Source: Takakia lepidozioides (lineage: Eukaryota; Streptophyta; Takakiopsida; Takakiales; Takakiaceae). From it: 64,000 bases of DNA. The position numbers were made by a program, and so were the translations under genes. The stretch lies in assembly GCA_030704615.1 (NCBI GenBank), contig CM060733.1, forward strand, positions 69,502,001 to 69,566,000, given 5' to 3'. Shown here piece after piece: positions 62,321 through 64,000 of the stretch (positions are counted from its first letter, which is position 1; every line of letters starts with the position of its first letter). The notes under the pieces are model-generated. The model saw only the letters and a program-made list of their open reading frames with translations. It searched no databases and was not told where the DNA came from.

Positions 62321-64000
62321 GTAAGTCTCCGATTTCAAGCCATCGAAATGCCGTTGTACTATATTTATGCTTATCCGTTTATCCGTTTATATTTTACCTC
62401 TGGATTTGGTTGTTTTCACCACAAGATGAGTATATCTTTTCCAGATGGGTTCATCTGGGGTGGATTCTCTCTCTCACGCACACAACACACGGACAGTGTG
62501 GGAATCTCCCAATTCCACAGTGCTCTGCCCAGCTCCGGAAGGTCTTGTATTCAGCGGGGATTGTACCCTTAGGTTACGACCAAGAAGTGCAGCTATCCTT
62601 CTATATCCACACACTGTTGAAGGGATTTTCTGGATGAGGACTTGAACAAAGGTTATACCGATTATATAAAACACTAACCACTAGTGATGATTAGTCACTC
62701 TGAAGGTGATCTCGTGGTCTGCATGATGAGTAACATCCTCAGCTCCCTCCATGGTAGATTTTCATTCGAAGGATTCAGGCATGGTCTCTTCAGCAGTGCA
62801 ATTCTAAGTAGCAGCTCATTCTGATAGTGAGGGATGATGAACTTCACAAAACGAAATTCAACATTTAGTAGCTGCAACCAGGTCCCAGTTCCCAGTTCCC
62901 GTCACTAAGATGTGGGCGAACCCATGGTAGTCCTTGACTTATTGGGCGATCTCAAGTGACATTGTGCAGAATTTGCTCATTAAGAGAATAGAATGAAGTA
63001 GCCCCCAGCGCCCTCCCCCCCACCCACACCCCCCTTGCGGAGCAGGGCCATATGAGACTGACTGGTTGTTTACAGTTGTCTGCAAAGCTACCCAGAGTTC
63101 TCTATAATGGACTGACCTGCGTTCTTAATCCATAAGTTTGAGATTTAATATTGGGCCTTATGATTAGAGTCATTGATGGTACTGATATTGAAGTTCATTA
63201 TCAAATCTCCTCACCCTACAAAACATGCTTTTACAGTGGAACTAATATGAAGGCACTTGTGGTGATGCAATATGTGGCAGGCTCCATATGGTGCTGGTGA
63301 TCACAGCGGTAATTTGCTGCTGGCTAATGTATGTTCCTCTCTGGCCTACCCATTATCTTCCCCTAGTTTCTCTCTGTAGTCTATAGGGAATGCCTCTTGT
63401 ATCTTCACACACGTCACATACAATAGGGCTAAGATATCCAGCTACCTCGCGGATTAATCTTGAGATAAAACTTAAGCAAATTAATTGCGTTCAGGGAACA
63501 CAATAGGGCTTGTTTTTGGATATGCTTTAGCATAACCAACAACATTGCCACAGGTAAGTCCTCTGCTCTGGAAAAGAGGCAGGTTGTGGGCCATTGAGGA
63601 TTTTGGGTTGCTCAACAATTATATCCGTTACTGCCCAGACAGATTTTTACTACCTGGCTAGATCAGGTGGCCAAATCAATATGAGATCACCTCACAAAAT
63701 GCATAATGTAGTCACTGTTTAAAAAAGTGACTCTGAAAGGTTCCCTAAGATTGCTAGTTGGCATCATACCCTTTCTTAGTGGTAGTTCTATAGATTGCGT
63801 TTTGTTGTAGAACAAAGGGTGCTTATAGTAGATTGTGATGGCAAAACAGGTGGGCGATCGTATGGTTGGCGCAATGGAAACCACTCATTGTTCCGATCTT
63901 GAAGGCAGAAGGTGAATAAGTGGTACATTTATAGATCTAGGGCTGTCTTAAAACAGCTTGATGCCATTGGGTACTCCCCCCTTGTCTTCCCCTTTCCTTC
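62321..64000. other. Right end of window, no supported gene
   Basis: Only short open frames and A/T-rich DNA; possibly a long intron of the gene that may begin at 62223. A C-rich run lies at 63008-63035. Confidence 0.4.

Noticed and set aside
62251-62637. 128-aa plus-strand ORF
   Set aside because: Different frame from the ATG at 62223 that is followed by a consensus donor; composition is irregular and no homology is recognised.

Overview
The window reads as nuclear DNA of a streptophyte green plant. Its two clear housekeeping genes have plant-type short exons with GT/AG introns: COG8 at 37982-43856 (12 exons) and a DNL-type zinc-finger (Tim15/Zim17/HEP-like) gene at 60040-61517 (2 exons). 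Most of the rest is Ty3/gypsy retroelements and other repeats. A charophyte such as Chara is my best guess (inference from the repeat-swollen layout and gene types; not provable from the window alone).

Layout. 0.1-4.8 kb: minus-strand fragments of a Ulp1/C48-like gene with low-complexity Pro/Ser and Lys/Glu segments, plus an 852-bp CACTA-type miniature element with a CCC target duplication. 5-13.8 kb: minus-strand exons of one or two genes (a SWIM zinc finger and a methyltransferase-like C-terminus). Their introns and upstream region carry about 40 copies of a short spaced palindrome, GAAGTC-N6-GACTTC. A divergent plus-strand gene (ParB/Srx-like ending) starts at 14110. It is split by an 11.6-kb retrotransposon at 14414-26008 and resumes at 26009 in the same reading frame.

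That retrotransposon is the most remarkable object. On the minus strand it carries ORF1, gag, protease, a C5 cytosine DNA methyltransferase domain, reverse transcriptase and RNase H-integrase ending in a C-terminal PHD finger. Its leader holds an antisense fragment of a squalene-hopene-cyclase-like gene. A 13-nt site next to the 5' LTR is complementary to a stretch inside the LTR, as expected for self-priming. The LTR copies are identical, so the insertion is young, but the ends are circularly permuted and the methyltransferase has lost motif I.

26.8-33.5 kb: a chromodomain Ty3/gypsy element (initiator-Met tRNA primer site, 1.6-kb LTR) whose 5' third (LTR end, PBS, gag, protease) is inverted in place. 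33.5-35.1 kb: a BED-finger exon cut by that LTR and an isolated RT fragment. 35.6-37.25 kb: a G-rich degenerate repeat dense in CACGTG boxes, directly upstream of COG8 (37.98-43.86 kb). 44-49.6 kb: mostly non-coding, with one doubtful ORF region.

49.6-58.5 kb: an old integrase remnant, a fold-back pair of inverted 1.5-kb LTRs, and a decayed coiled-coil mobile-domain gene interrupted by a 2.2-kb inverted-repeat element that holds about 390-bp tandem units. 58.5-64 kb: a poly-G run, TCATGAG repeats, the DNL zinc-finger gene and a possible first exon of a membrane protein at 62223.

Exon borders come from reading GT/AG sites and phase by eye. Several ORF starts are non-ATG and mark only where the frame opens.
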